Below are positions 1-7,329 of a stretch of DNA of 64,000 nucleotides, in pieces. Every line of letters begins with the position of its first letter. Within the stretch, counting starts at the first letter, position 1. Source of the DNA: Cetobacterium ceti (GTDB taxonomy: Bacteria > Fusobacteriota > Fusobacteriia > Fusobacteriales > Fusobacteriaceae); NCBI RefSeq assembly GCF_900167275.1, contig NZ_FUWX01000004.1:330204-394203 (forward strand), read 5' to 3'. The notes below the pieces were generated by a model. It saw nothing but the letters and a program-made list of their open reading frames with translations, searched no databases and had not been told where the DNA came from. A program made the translations under genes and the position numbers.

Positions 1-305
1 GAAAGATTTTAGGAATTAAATTAAATTTTCTTGAATTTTTCCAGGAGAATAAAAAGAATATAAATTTTAAAATTGAAAGGGAATTTAAAAGCTTATATGA
101 AGTTCATGGAGTTGTTTCAAATATTATAAATAAATATAATGAAAAATATCTGTATAACCATTTATTACAATTGAAATTTTTATTGAAAATTTATACTTTA
201 AAAGATGGAGAAAAAATGGTTCTAAATGATAAAAAATATATTATAGAAATAAATTATAAAAAGAATAAACCTAGTAAAATTGAAGTTTTCTTAAAGGAAA
301 AGTAG
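1..305 (+). CDS. C-terminal fragment of an unidentified protein
   Basis: An open frame enters the window from the left and ends with TAG at 303-305, leaving about 100 residues. The visible part is Lys-, Asn- and Ile-rich with several aromatic residues, and has no motif, membrane segment or cysteine cluster I recognise. The start lies outside the window. The last codons overlap the left arm of a terminator hairpin shared with the convergent binding-protein gene. No function is proposed. Confidence 0.6.
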   Translation, partial: KILGIKLNFLEFFQENKKNINFKIEREFKSLYEVHGVVSNIINKYNEKYLYNHLLQLKFLLKIYTLKDGEKMVLNDKKYIIEINYKKNKPSKIEVFLKEK

Positions 306-330
306 AGGAAAAAATCCCTCTACTTTTGAA
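296..330. terminator. Bidirectional intrinsic terminator
   Basis: The inverted repeat AAAGTAGAGG / CCTCTACTTT has a short A-rich loop and A/T runs on the outer sides. It lies between the convergent fragment at 1-305 and the binding-protein gene, and can stop transcription from both sides. Confidence 0.7.
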
Positions 331-1177
331 TAAAATATGAATGAAGATATTTAATAGTATTAGCTACTCTAACTCCTGAAGACATATCAGATAACCCTAC
401 TTTTATAAATCTATTATTTTTTACAGCATCTAAATCTTTAATCGGAGAATCTTCTTTTAAAAATTTAATTTTTGATTCATAGGATTGATCTCCGTAATCA
501 ATAACAATTATATATTTAGGATTATTAGCAATAATATCTTCCCAACTACCTAGAGGAAAGCCACCTTTTAAATTTTTAAAAATATTATTTCCACCAGCCA
601 TGGTTATAATTGTGTTTCCTATACCAGAATTACCAACTACCATAGGTGTTGAAACTCCAGAATCATAGGCAAAAACCATAGGTGGATTTTTTATTTTATC
701 ATTGGCAACATCTTTTAAATCCTTTTTCATTTTATCCACAACTTTTTGAGCATTGGCTTCTAAACCAAATATTTTTCCATATTCTAATATATCCACATAA
801 ATATCCTCTATTTTATTTGTATTTTGAGAATTAGGAATATAAACTTCAATTCCATTTTCTTCTAATTCACTTAAGGGTCCTAAATATTTAGGAGTGGTAA
901 TAGATTTCCATCCAGTTAAAAAATCTGGATTTAAACTATAGAAATATTCTTTAGAGGGAGCTCTTTTGGAAATGATAGGAATTTCATCATAGGATTTTTT
1001 TAAAGATGGAAGAATTTGATCATCTAAAAATGCTGTTCCAATCATTTGTTTTTGTGCACCTATGGAAAGTAAAATTTCCGTTGTAAATTGTGAAGCTGAA
1101 ATTGCCCTTTGAGGGATTTCTTTAGTAAAAGTTAAAATATTTAAAGTAATTAATAATATAAATATTATTTGTTTCAT
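320..1177 (-). CDS. ABC transporter periplasmic substrate-binding protein (BtuF/FhuD-like)
   Basis: A 285-residue protein with an N-terminal signal peptide (residues 1 to about 19: Lys, hydrophobic core, then Thr-Lys-Glu). It has no lipobox cysteine, so it is probably free in the periplasm. The body resembles class III periplasmic binding proteins for vitamin B12, haem or siderophores: an N-terminal lobe with 'RAISASQFTTEILLSIGA', a central helix near 145-170, and a C-terminal lobe with 'GSWEDIIANNPKYIIVIDYG'. A well placed SD precedes ATG 1177. A promoter on this strand (TTGACT-17-TAAACT, 1237-1209) gives a very short leader, so the neighbouring cobalamin riboswitch, on the other strand, does not control it. 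No BtuC or BtuD partner is visible here; they may lie outside the window. Cobalamin as ligand is inferred only from family and neighbourhood. Confidence 0.75.
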   Translation of the reverse strand: MKQIIFILLITLNILTFTKEIPQRAISASQFTTEILLSIGAQKQMIGTAFLDDQILPSLKKSYDEIPIISKRAPSKEYFYSLNPDFLTGWKSITTPKYLGPLSELEENGIEVYIPNSQNTNKIEDIYVDILEYGKIFGLEANAQKVVDKMKKDLKDVANDKIKNPPMVFAYDSGVSTPMVVGNSGIGNTIITMAGGNNIFKNLKGGFPLGSWEDIIANNPKYIIVIDYGDQSYESKIKFLKEDSPIKDLDAVKNNRFIKVGLSDMSSGVRVANTIKYLHSYFIQK

Positions 1178-1208
1178 AAGTCCTCCTTAGGAATGTAAAG
1201 ATAAAAAA

Positions 1209-1237
1209 AGTTTAACTTAAAAATATATTTAAGTCAA
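1209..1237 (-). promoter_or_regulatory. Promoter of the binding-protein gene
   Basis: Read on the minus strand: TTGACT (1237-1232), a 17-bp spacer, TAAACT (1214-1209). It lies just upstream of the ATG at 1177 and ten bases from the divergent promoter of the riboswitch transcript. Confidence 0.55.
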
Positions 1238-1246
1238 TGGAGAAAA

Positions 1247-1275
1247 TTGCCTTTTTTAAAATGAAATGTTATAAT
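1247..1275 (+). promoter_or_regulatory. Promoter of the cobalamin-riboswitch transcript
   Basis: TTGCCT (1247-1252), a 17-bp spacer and a perfect TATAAT (1270-1275), predicting a start near 1282, about 20 nt before the aptamer. This fixes the riboswitch as part of the plus-strand transcript. Confidence 0.7.
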
Positions 1276-1300
1276 ATAGAACGTAGTATAGTAATATACA

Positions 1301-1442
1301 AATTTATGGTTTAAAGGGAAAGAGGTTAGAATCCTCTGCGGTCCCGCCACTGTAATGATGACAAAAATACTAAAACCACTGGAATTTTTTCTGGGAAGGG
1401 GTATTTGAGGATGAATCTTAGCCAGGAGACCTACCATAAATT
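1301..1442 (+). ncRNA. Cobalamin (B12) riboswitch
   Basis: The conserved core is plain: GGGAA...GAGGTTAGAATCCTC, then the B12 box GCGGTCCCGCCACTGTAA at 1339-1356, CCACTGG, CTGGGAAGG and AGCCAGGAGACCTACC. The P1 helix is a perfect 10-bp pair, AATTTATGGT (1301-1310) with ACCATAAATT (1433-1442). No U-rich terminator follows, and the SD of the next gene sits only about 20 nt downstream, so control is more likely at translation (inference). The controlled gene is the recombinase-like gene at 1477. Confidence 0.93.
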
Positions 1443-1476
1443 AAAAAATCTGCGAGGACAGAAAGGGTGTATGAAA

Positions 1477-2058
1477 ATGAGAATCTATGGTTATGGAAGA
1501 ATTAGTACAAGGAATCAAAGCTTGAAAAAACAAGTGGAAGCTCTAAGAAACTATGGAGTAAAAGAGGAAAATATTTTTACAGATGTGATAATTGGAAATA
1601 CTCGGGAAAATAGTTTGGAAAAACTCTTTGAGGAATTAAAAAGAGGGGATATTCTTGTGGTTAGAAGACTTGATAAACTTGGAAGTGATATGGATATTGT
1701 TAAGAAAAGAATAATTTTCTTAATAAAAAGAAAGGTTACTTTAAAAGTTTTAGAAAATCAAGTTTTCCAGAAATATTTAGAAAATTTAGAAAATGAAGAT
1801 TCTGTTTATTTGGAAAAAAAATTAGAGGGAGCTCTAGAAATTTTATTACTATTAAAAGAGAAGAAAAATGAAGAAACAAGAGAGCTTCTAAATGAAAGTA
1901 ATCCAAAGGAAAAATTAAAAGTAGATAAAAAATCTTTGGAAAAATTTAAAAATTTATATGAGAAGTATTTAGAGAAAAGAATAAGAAAAAAAGATATTTT
2001 AGAAAAATTAGAGATAAATAAAAATGGATTTAATTTATATGAAAGTTATATAAAGTAA
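1477..2058 (+). CDS. Serine-recombinase (resolvase)-like protein with altered active site
   Basis: 193 residues from ATG 1477, chosen because an AAAGGG SD lies 9 nt upstream; ATG 1471 is in frame but too close to it. ATG 1405 lies inside the riboswitch. The N-terminal ~75 residues closely follow gamma-delta-type resolvases: 'MRIYGYGRISTRNQSLKKQ' with Arg8 and nucleophile Ser10, 'IFTD' with Asp36, and a 'RRLDKLGSD' segment. In gamma-delta that segment reads KLDRLGRD, so two catalytic arginines (68 and 71) appear as Lys and Ser. A long helix follows (about 110-140), then a basic C-terminal region that may be a diverged helix-turn-helix. It is the only gene between the cobalamin riboswitch and a strong terminator. 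I see no transposase, inverted repeats or att sites nearby. It may be a DNA-binding regulator derived from a recombinase, a weakly active enzyme, or decaying. The fold call is firm; the role is not. Confidence 0.75.
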   Translation: MRIYGYGRISTRNQSLKKQVEALRNYGVKEENIFTDVIIGNTRENSLEKLFEELKRGDILVVRRLDKLGSDMDIVKKRIIFLIKRKVTLKVLENQVFQKYLENLENEDSVYLEKKLEGALEILLLLKEKKNEETRELLNESNPKEKLKVDKKSLEKFKNLYEKYLEKRIRKKDILEKLEINKNGFNLYESYIK

Positions 2059-2059
2059 T

Positions 2060-2100
2060 AGAAAAAGAGGGTACTCCCTAGGAGAGTATCCTCTTTTTAG
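2060..2100. terminator. Bidirectional terminator between recombinase-like gene and lon
   Basis: The stem AAAAAGAGGGTACTC / GAGAGTATCCTCTTTTT has one mismatch, a short loop and T-runs on both strands. It serves both convergent genes. Confidence 0.8.
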
Positions 2101-2101
2101 G

Positions 2102-4477
2102 TTATTTTAAAGCTACCTTTAAAACATCTTCAAAATAATCTACAAAATGAACTGTTAAACCATTTTTTAAATAATTTTCTAATCTTTCAAAATCCTTTTG
2201 ATTTTCCTTTGGAAGAATAAGTTCATTTACTCCAACTCTTTTGGCAGCAATGGTTTTTTCCTTCACTCCGCCTATTGGTAAAACTTTTCCAGTTAAAGTA
2301 AGCTCCCCTGTCATGGCAAGATTTTTCTTTACTGGTTTATTGGCTGCAAGGGAATATAAAGCTAGGGCCATGGTAATACCAGCAGATGGCCCATCTTTAG
2401 GAGTAGCTCCTTCTGGTACATGGAGGTGAATTTTATTTGTATCGAAAAATTCCTTTTCCTCTTTAGGTAAAATTGTATTTTGGTTAAGGAAAGATCTCAC
2501 ATAGGAATAGGCAATTTCAGCAGATTCCTTCATAACATTTCCCAATTGTCCTGTTAATTTTAATCCTTGATCCTTAGGGGAAATAGATACAGCTTCTATA
2601 TATAAAGTTGCTCCACCTAAGGATGTCCAAGCAAGTCCTAGGGTAACTCCAGGCATCTCTTTTTGATAGAGTTCCTCAGTTAAAAATCTAGGTGCTCCTA
2701 GGTATTTTTCTAAATTTTTCTCTGTTATTTTAACTTTATCCATATTTCCTTGGGCAATGGTAAAGGTAACTTTTCTCATGATTTTTCTTAGGGCTTTTTC
2801 TAAAGCTCTTACACCAGCCTCTCTAGCATAACGTTCTATGATAGAGTTCAAAGCTTTTTTACTTATGGATACTTCATTTTTACTAAGACCATGAGCTTTA
2901 AGTTGTTGCGGGATTAAGTGTCTTAGGGCAATTTGAACCTTTTCTTCTAAAACATACCCTGGAAGTTGGATAATTTCCATTCTATCAAGGAGTGGTTTTG
3001 GGATTGTATCCAGTTGATTTGCTGTTGTAACAAATAAAATATTTGATAAATCATAACGAATATCTAAATAATGATCTAGGAAATCTTTATTTTGTTCTGG
3101 GTCTAAAACTTCAAGTAAAGCTGATGCAGGGTCTCCTCTAAAGGAGTTTCCAATTTTATCAATTTCATCAATCATAATAATTGGATTAGAAGTCTTTAAT
3201 TGTTTTAAAGCTTGAATTATTTTTCCAGGCATAGCCCCTACATAAGTTCTTCTATGTCCTTTAATCTCAGCTTCATCTACCATTCCACCTACTGAGAACC
3301 TAAAGAATTTTCTATTTAGAGCCTCTCCAATAGATCGTCCTATGGAAGTTTTTCCAACTCCAGGAGGACCAACTAAACATAGAATGGAACCACTGACATT
3401 TCCAGTTTTCATAATAGTACTCATAAATTCTAAAATATTTTCCTTTACATCTTCAAGACCATAGTGATCTTTATCTAAAACTGTTCTAGCCTTTTTAATA
3501 TCAAGTCTATCTTTAGAATAAATACCCCAAGGGAGATTTACTATGGATTCAATATATGACCTAGTTATGTGATATTCTGGGGAACTTTTATCTATTAAAT
3601 TAAGTTTATTCATTTGCTCTGTTACAACTTCCTTAGCTTCCTTAGAAAGTTTTATATGATTTAAACGTTCTCTAATTTTATCTAAGTCCGTGTCTTTTTC
3701 ATCTTTAGAGATTCCTAATTCCTGTTGAATTAATCGGAGCTGTTCCCTTAAAAAATATTCTTTTTGCTGAGAACTAATTTTATCCTCAATTTTTTTAGAA
3801 ATTTTTTGTTGTAGTTGAGATATTTCTAACTCTTTTTTTAACATGGTTAAAAGTTTTTTAGAACGATTTACAAGATCAAACTCCTCTAAAAGTTCTTGTA
3901 AATCTTTTCCCTCTGTTTTTAACATAGAGGAGATAAGGTCCATTAGAATTTCTGGTTTATCATAGGAAACTTGGGACATTAAAAGTTTTAGCTCCTCTTG
4001 TAAAATTGGATTTACTTTAAATATTTCTTTTAAAGATGTCATAACTGCTAACATATAAGCTTTTATTTCATCTGTGGGAGCCTTTGTATATTCAGGATTA
4101 TGATAAACAGACCAAAGAATTCCAAATTTACTTTTTAAATGTTCCTCTTTTTTAAATCGTCCAATTCCTTGAACTATAACTTGCATTGTATCAGGGGAAA
4201 CCATGGTAGTCTTATGAATTTTTACAAGGGTTCCCACATCATATAGGGTAGATTTAAAATAATCATCTTCATCTAAATCCTTAGCAAAAACAAGGCCCAT
4301 AAAACCATTGTATTTTTCTAAGGCTACTTTTATAGAGTGTAAAAACTCATCTCCTGTGAAGGTAATAGGAATCATAATATTTGGAAAAATAGGTCTAGCC
4401 ACAAGGGGACAAATTAATATTTTTTCTGGTAAAGCTTCTTTTATTGTTACTAATTCAGTTATTGTATCATTTGCCAT
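2102..4477 (-). CDS. lon: ATP-dependent protease Lon
   Basis: 791 residues from ATG 4477, chosen because its SD (AAGGAGG) is 6 nt upstream; the in-frame ATG at 4483 abuts the SD. The N-terminal LON substrate domain (about 15-215) and a coiled-coil helical region are followed by an AAA+ module with Walker A 'GPPGVGKT' (about 367-374) and Walker B 'IIMIDEIDK'. The C-terminal S16 protease domain has catalytic Ser698 in 'PKDGPSAG' and the partner Lys near 739 in 'GGVKEK'. Length is normal for the family. Lon is a cytosolic hexamer that degrades damaged and regulatory proteins. It appears monocistronic. I see no CIRCE-like heat-shock site upstream. Confidence 0.97.
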   Translation of the reverse strand: MANDTITELVTIKEALPEKILICPLVARPIFPNIMIPITFTGDEFLHSIKVALEKYNGFMGLVFAKDLDEDDYFKSTLYDVGTLVKIHKTTMVSPDTMQVIVQGIGRFKKEEHLKSKFGILWSVYHNPEYTKAPTDEIKAYMLAVMTSLKEIFKVNPILQEELKLLMSQVSYDKPEILMDLISSMLKTEGKDLQELLEEFDLVNRSKKLLTMLKKELEISQLQQKISKKIEDKISSQQKEYFLREQLRLIQQELGISKDEKDTDLDKIRERLNHIKLSKEAKEVVTEQMNKLNLIDKSSPEYHITRSYIESIVNLPWGIYSKDRLDIKKARTVLDKDHYGLEDVKENILEFMSTIMKTGNVSGSILCLVGPPGVGKTSIGRSIGEALNRKFFRFSVGGMVDEAEIKGHRRTYVGAMPGKIIQALKQLKTSNPIIMIDEIDKIGNSFRGDPASALLEVLDPEQNKDFLDHYLDIRYDLSNILFVTTANQLDTIPKPLLDRMEIIQLPGYVLEEKVQIALRHLIPQQLKAHGLSKNEVSISKKALNSIIERYAREAGVRALEKALRKIMRKVTFTIAQGNMDKVKITEKNLEKYLGAPRFLTEELYQKEMPGVTLGLAWTSLGGATLYIEAVSISPKDQGLKLTGQLGNVMKESAEIAYSYVRSFLNQNTILPKEEKEFFDTNKIHLHVPEGATPKDGPSAGITMALALYSLAANKPVKKNLAMTGELTLTGKVLPIGGVKEKTIAAKRVGVNELILPKENQKDFERLENYLKNGLTVHFVDYFEDVLKVALK

Positions 4478-4540
4478 AAACATCCTCCTTAATAATTTAC
4501 TTCCTTAACCTATAAATACAGTTAATTGCCTGTTTTCCTT

Positions 4541-4569
4541 TTGAAATAAAATAATTTCTAGGATATAAT
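4541..4569 (+). promoter_or_regulatory. Promoter of the cls operon
   Basis: TTGAAA (4541-4546), a 17-bp spacer and TATAAT (4564-4569), 27 nt before the cardiolipin synthase ATG. It probably drives the whole co-directional run to 13694, since I see no terminator inside that run. Confidence 0.7.
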
Positions 4570-4596
4570 TAAGATATATTTCACAGGAGGAGAGAG

Positions 4597-6030
4597 ATGG
4601 ATCTATTACTTATAATATTTAGAGATTATTTAGTTTTTATAAATATATTTTTAGCAGGAGTAATTATTTTCTTTGAACGAAGAAGACCGATTTATACTTT
4701 ATTTTGGATAATGTTACTTCTTTTAACTTCATATTTTGGATTTTTTATGTACCTTTTCTTTGGATTAAAATTTAAAAAGAGAAATAGTTTGAAAAAATAT
4801 TTTGTTCAGAAGAAGAAAAGAAATCAAGGACAGTTTACATGGGAAACTTTTAACTATTTAAAAAGATGGAAGGAATTAATTTATTATTTAAAAAATGTTA
4901 CCCATGGAGAGGGAAGTTATGAAAATAAAGTGGAATTTTTCCATGATGGAAAAGTATTTTTTAATAGCTTAATAGATGAATTAAAAAAGGCCAAGGAAGA
5001 AATATATATGGAGTATTATATATTTAATGATGATCAATTGGGAAGTGAGATTTATGATCTGTTATTGGAAAAGAAAAAGGAAAATGTAACTATTAAAATC
5101 ATAATTGATGGAGCAGGAACAAGGGGAGTTTCTAAGAAGAGAATAAAGGAACTTAGAAAAAATGGGATAGAATTGGAAATATTTTTTCCATCCTATTTTC
5201 CATTTTTAAAAATTGGAAATTTAAGAGCAAACTACAGAGATCATAGAAAGATAACCTTAATAGACAGAAAAATTTGTTATACTGGTGGATTTAATATAGG
5301 TGATGAATATGTTGGAAAGGGAAAACTTGGCTATTGGAGAGATACAGGAATTAAGTTAATGGGCCATGGAGTTGAAGAGTATTATAGAGAGTTTCTAATG
5401 TCTTGGAATTTTTTAATGAAAAATAAAAAGAAAAGAATTACAGGGGAAGTGGAATTTAATCATGATTTCCAAGAGATAAAAACAGCCCTTCCTCTTCAAG
5501 TGGTAAGTTCAGGACCTAATTATGATTATAGAAATATTAGAGATACCATGTTAAAAATGATAATGGAAGCTAAAAAATATATTTATATTCAAACACCATA
5601 TTTTGTTCCTGATGATGCCTCTTTAGAAGCTCTAAAGGTAGCTATTTTATCTGGGGTAGATGTGAAAATAATGATACCTCATATACCAGACCATATGTTT
5701 GTCTATTGGGCTAACCAATCTTTTTATGGGGAGATTATAGATTTAGGAGCTAAAATTTATAAGTATCAAAATGGTTTTTTACATAGTAAAGTTGTGATTG
5801 TAGATGATGAAATAGCAACTTTAGGAACAGCAAATTTTGACTATCGTAGTTTCTATCAAAACTTTGAAATAAATATGGTTATATATGGAGAAAAGGTTGT
5901 AGAGTTAAGAGATATTTATTTAAATGATATTGATAAATCCATAATGGTAACTAAAATTGCATTTAGTAAGAGAAAAACAATAGAGAAAATAAAGGAATCT
6001 ATATCTAGATTAGTTGCTCCAATACTTTAG
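4597..6030 (+). CDS. cls: Cardiolipin synthase (phospholipase D family)
   Basis: 477 residues. Two N-terminal membrane segments (about 5-25 and 33-56) anchor a cytosolic catalytic part with two HKD motifs: His216, Lys218 and Asp223 in 'HRKITLID', and His396, Lys398 and Asp403 in 'HSKVVIVDD'. Both motifs are complete. Length and layout match ClsA-type enzymes, which join two phosphatidylglycerol molecules into cardiolipin plus glycerol. An AGGAGG SD precedes the ATG. It is the first gene of a run whose next member starts 8 nt after its stop. Confidence 0.94.
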   Translation: MDLLLIIFRDYLVFINIFLAGVIIFFERRRPIYTLFWIMLLLLTSYFGFFMYLFFGLKFKKRNSLKKYFVQKKKRNQGQFTWETFNYLKRWKELIYYLKNVTHGEGSYENKVEFFHDGKVFFNSLIDELKKAKEEIYMEYYIFNDDQLGSEIYDLLLEKKKENVTIKIIIDGAGTRGVSKKRIKELRKNGIELEIFFPSYFPFLKIGNLRANYRDHRKITLIDRKICYTGGFNIGDEYVGKGKLGYWRDTGIKLMGHGVEEYYREFLMSWNFLMKNKKKRITGEVEFNHDFQEIKTALPLQVVSSGPNYDYRNIRDTMLKMIMEAKKYIYIQTPYFVPDDASLEALKVAILSGVDVKIMIPHIPDHMFVYWANQSFYGEIIDLGAKIYKYQNGFLHSKVVIVDDEIATLGTANFDYRSFYQNFEINMVIYGEKVVELRDIYLNDIDKSIMVTKIAFSKRKTIEKIKESISRLVAPIL

Positions 6031-6038
6031 GAGGAAAA

Positions 6039-6800
6039 ATGGTAGAGTTTAATAGTTTATCAAAATTTTTTGATGATTTTATAGAAAAAAAAGATGGATA
6101 TTTAGAAAATTTTTATTTTGATTTACATATGCATACACCAGCTTCAGATGGAAATATATCTGGAGAATTTTTAAAAGAATTTTTAAAAGATAAGGAGTAT
6201 TTAATTTCTGTTACAGATCATAATTCCATAGAGGGGAATATAGCCCTTAGAAAACTAGGAATAAACGTTGTTCCTGGATTAGAATTAGGGTGTGAAGATG
6301 GATTTGAGATTTTAGTTTATTTTAAAAAAGAGGAAGACATGATTGATTTTTATAATAAAGAAGTTCTTCCATTTAGAAATAGATATAGAATGGCTAAAAC
6401 TAGAAGAAGTGTTTTTGAGTATGTAAAAATATTAAGGGAAAATTATGAAGTTTATATATCTATACCTCATATAAATGGATATGCTCAAAAAAATTATTTA
6501 AAAAATAAAGATTATATTGATGAAATTTTAAAAATGGTAGATGGAATAGAAATATATAACCATAGTTTATCTAAGGGGAAAAATCAAGTGGCAAGGAACA
6601 TTAGAAAAAACTATGGAATAGGAGGAACCTTTGGAAGCGATGCCCATGAGGAGAGGGAGATTTTATCCTATTGGCGATTTTTAAATCGCGAGGAAAGGGG
6701 AATGAAAAAAACCATTGATACTATTTGTAAAATAAAAACTGTAAGTGGAATAGGAAAAAAACACCTACTATATTTAATAAAACATAAGGGGGATAAATAA
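6039..6800 (+). CDS. PHP-domain metal-dependent phosphoesterase
   Basis: 253 residues. PHP metal-binding motifs are visible: 'DLHMHTPASDG' near 29-39, 'VTDHNS' near 58-63, a His in 'PHINGY', and 'GSDAHEE' near the C-terminus. Such enzymes hydrolyse phosphoesters; relatives act on nucleoside 3',5'-bisphosphate, oligonucleotides or histidinol phosphate. This one is not identifiable to substrate. The stop overlaps the next start as TAATG at 6798-6802, which implies translational coupling to the MogA/MoaB-like gene. Confidence 0.85.
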   Translation: MVEFNSLSKFFDDFIEKKDGYLENFYFDLHMHTPASDGNISGEFLKEFLKDKEYLISVTDHNSIEGNIALRKLGINVVPGLELGCEDGFEILVYFKKEEDMIDFYNKEVLPFRNRYRMAKTRRSVFEYVKILRENYEVYISIPHINGYAQKNYLKNKDYIDEILKMVDGIEIYNHSLSKGKNQVARNIRKNYGIGGTFGSDAHEEREILSYWRFLNREERGMKKTIDTICKIKTVSGIGKKHLLYLIKHKGDK

Positions 6801-7312
6801 TGATTAGAACGGCCATAATAACACTGAGTGACAAGGGATTTAAAGGGGAAAGAGAGGATTTAACTGGAAAAGTTTTAAGGGAATATATTGAAAATCACAA
6901 GGAATATAAAATGGAATATTATAGATTATTGCCAGATGACTATAATAATATAGTGAGAGAGCTAGAATTTTTAGCAGATAATGATATGGTAGATTTAGTT
7001 ATTACCAATGGAGGAACAGGATTTTCCAAAAGAGATGTAACTCCTGAGGCAACTATAATAGCTATGGAGAGAGAAGTCCCTGGAGTTGCTGAATATATGA
7101 GAATGAAATCTATGGAAATAACTCCAAAGGGAATGCTAAGCAGGGGAGTTTGTGGAATAAGAAAAAATACAGTATTTTTAAATTTACCAGGAAGTCCTAA
7201 GGGTGCTATGGAAAATCTTTCCTTTGTAATAGATACATTAATTCATGGAATAGAAATTCTTAAGGGAGAAGCAAGTGAATGTGCTGAGCCTATGGAAGAG
7301 GAAAAAAGATAA
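6800..7312 (+). CDS. MogA/MoaB-family molybdopterin adenylyltransferase-like protein
   Basis: 170 residues forming a single MoCF-binding domain: start 'IRTAIITLSDKG', the typical 'TNGGTGFSKRDVTPEA' loop at about 72-87, and 'LPGSPKGA' near 127-134. The family adenylates molybdopterin before metal insertion. MogA (the adenylyltransferase) and bacterial MoaB (often without clear activity) cannot be separated here. No other molybdenum cofactor gene is present in the window, so its place between a PHP protein and AddB is unexplained. The start overlaps the previous stop (TAATG). Confidence 0.85.
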   Translation: MIRTAIITLSDKGFKGEREDLTGKVLREYIENHKEYKMEYYRLLPDDYNNIVRELEFLADNDMVDLVITNGGTGFSKRDVTPEATIIAMEREVPGVAEYMRMKSMEITPKGMLSRGVCGIRKNTVFLNLPGSPKGAMENLSFVIDTLIHGIEILKGEASECAEPMEEEKR

Positions 7313-7329
7313 AAGATAGGGGTGAGAGA

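Noticed and set aside
1234..1437. Minus-strand 67-residue frame
   Set aside because: It is the antisense of the riboswitch and its promoter; its composition follows from the structured RNA, not from coding.
1405..1476. Upstream in-frame ATG extending the recombinase-like gene
   Set aside because: It lies inside the cobalamin aptamer, has no SD, and the extra residues do not resemble a resolvase N-terminus; gamma-delta homology starts at 1477.
1301..2058. Mobile element carrying the recombinase-like gene
   Set aside because: No terminal repeats, target duplication, transposase or composition shift are visible around it.
2241..2429. Plus-strand frame inside lon, and similar frames opposite other genes
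   Set aside because: These are antisense shadows of strongly conserved genes without SD or recognisable product.
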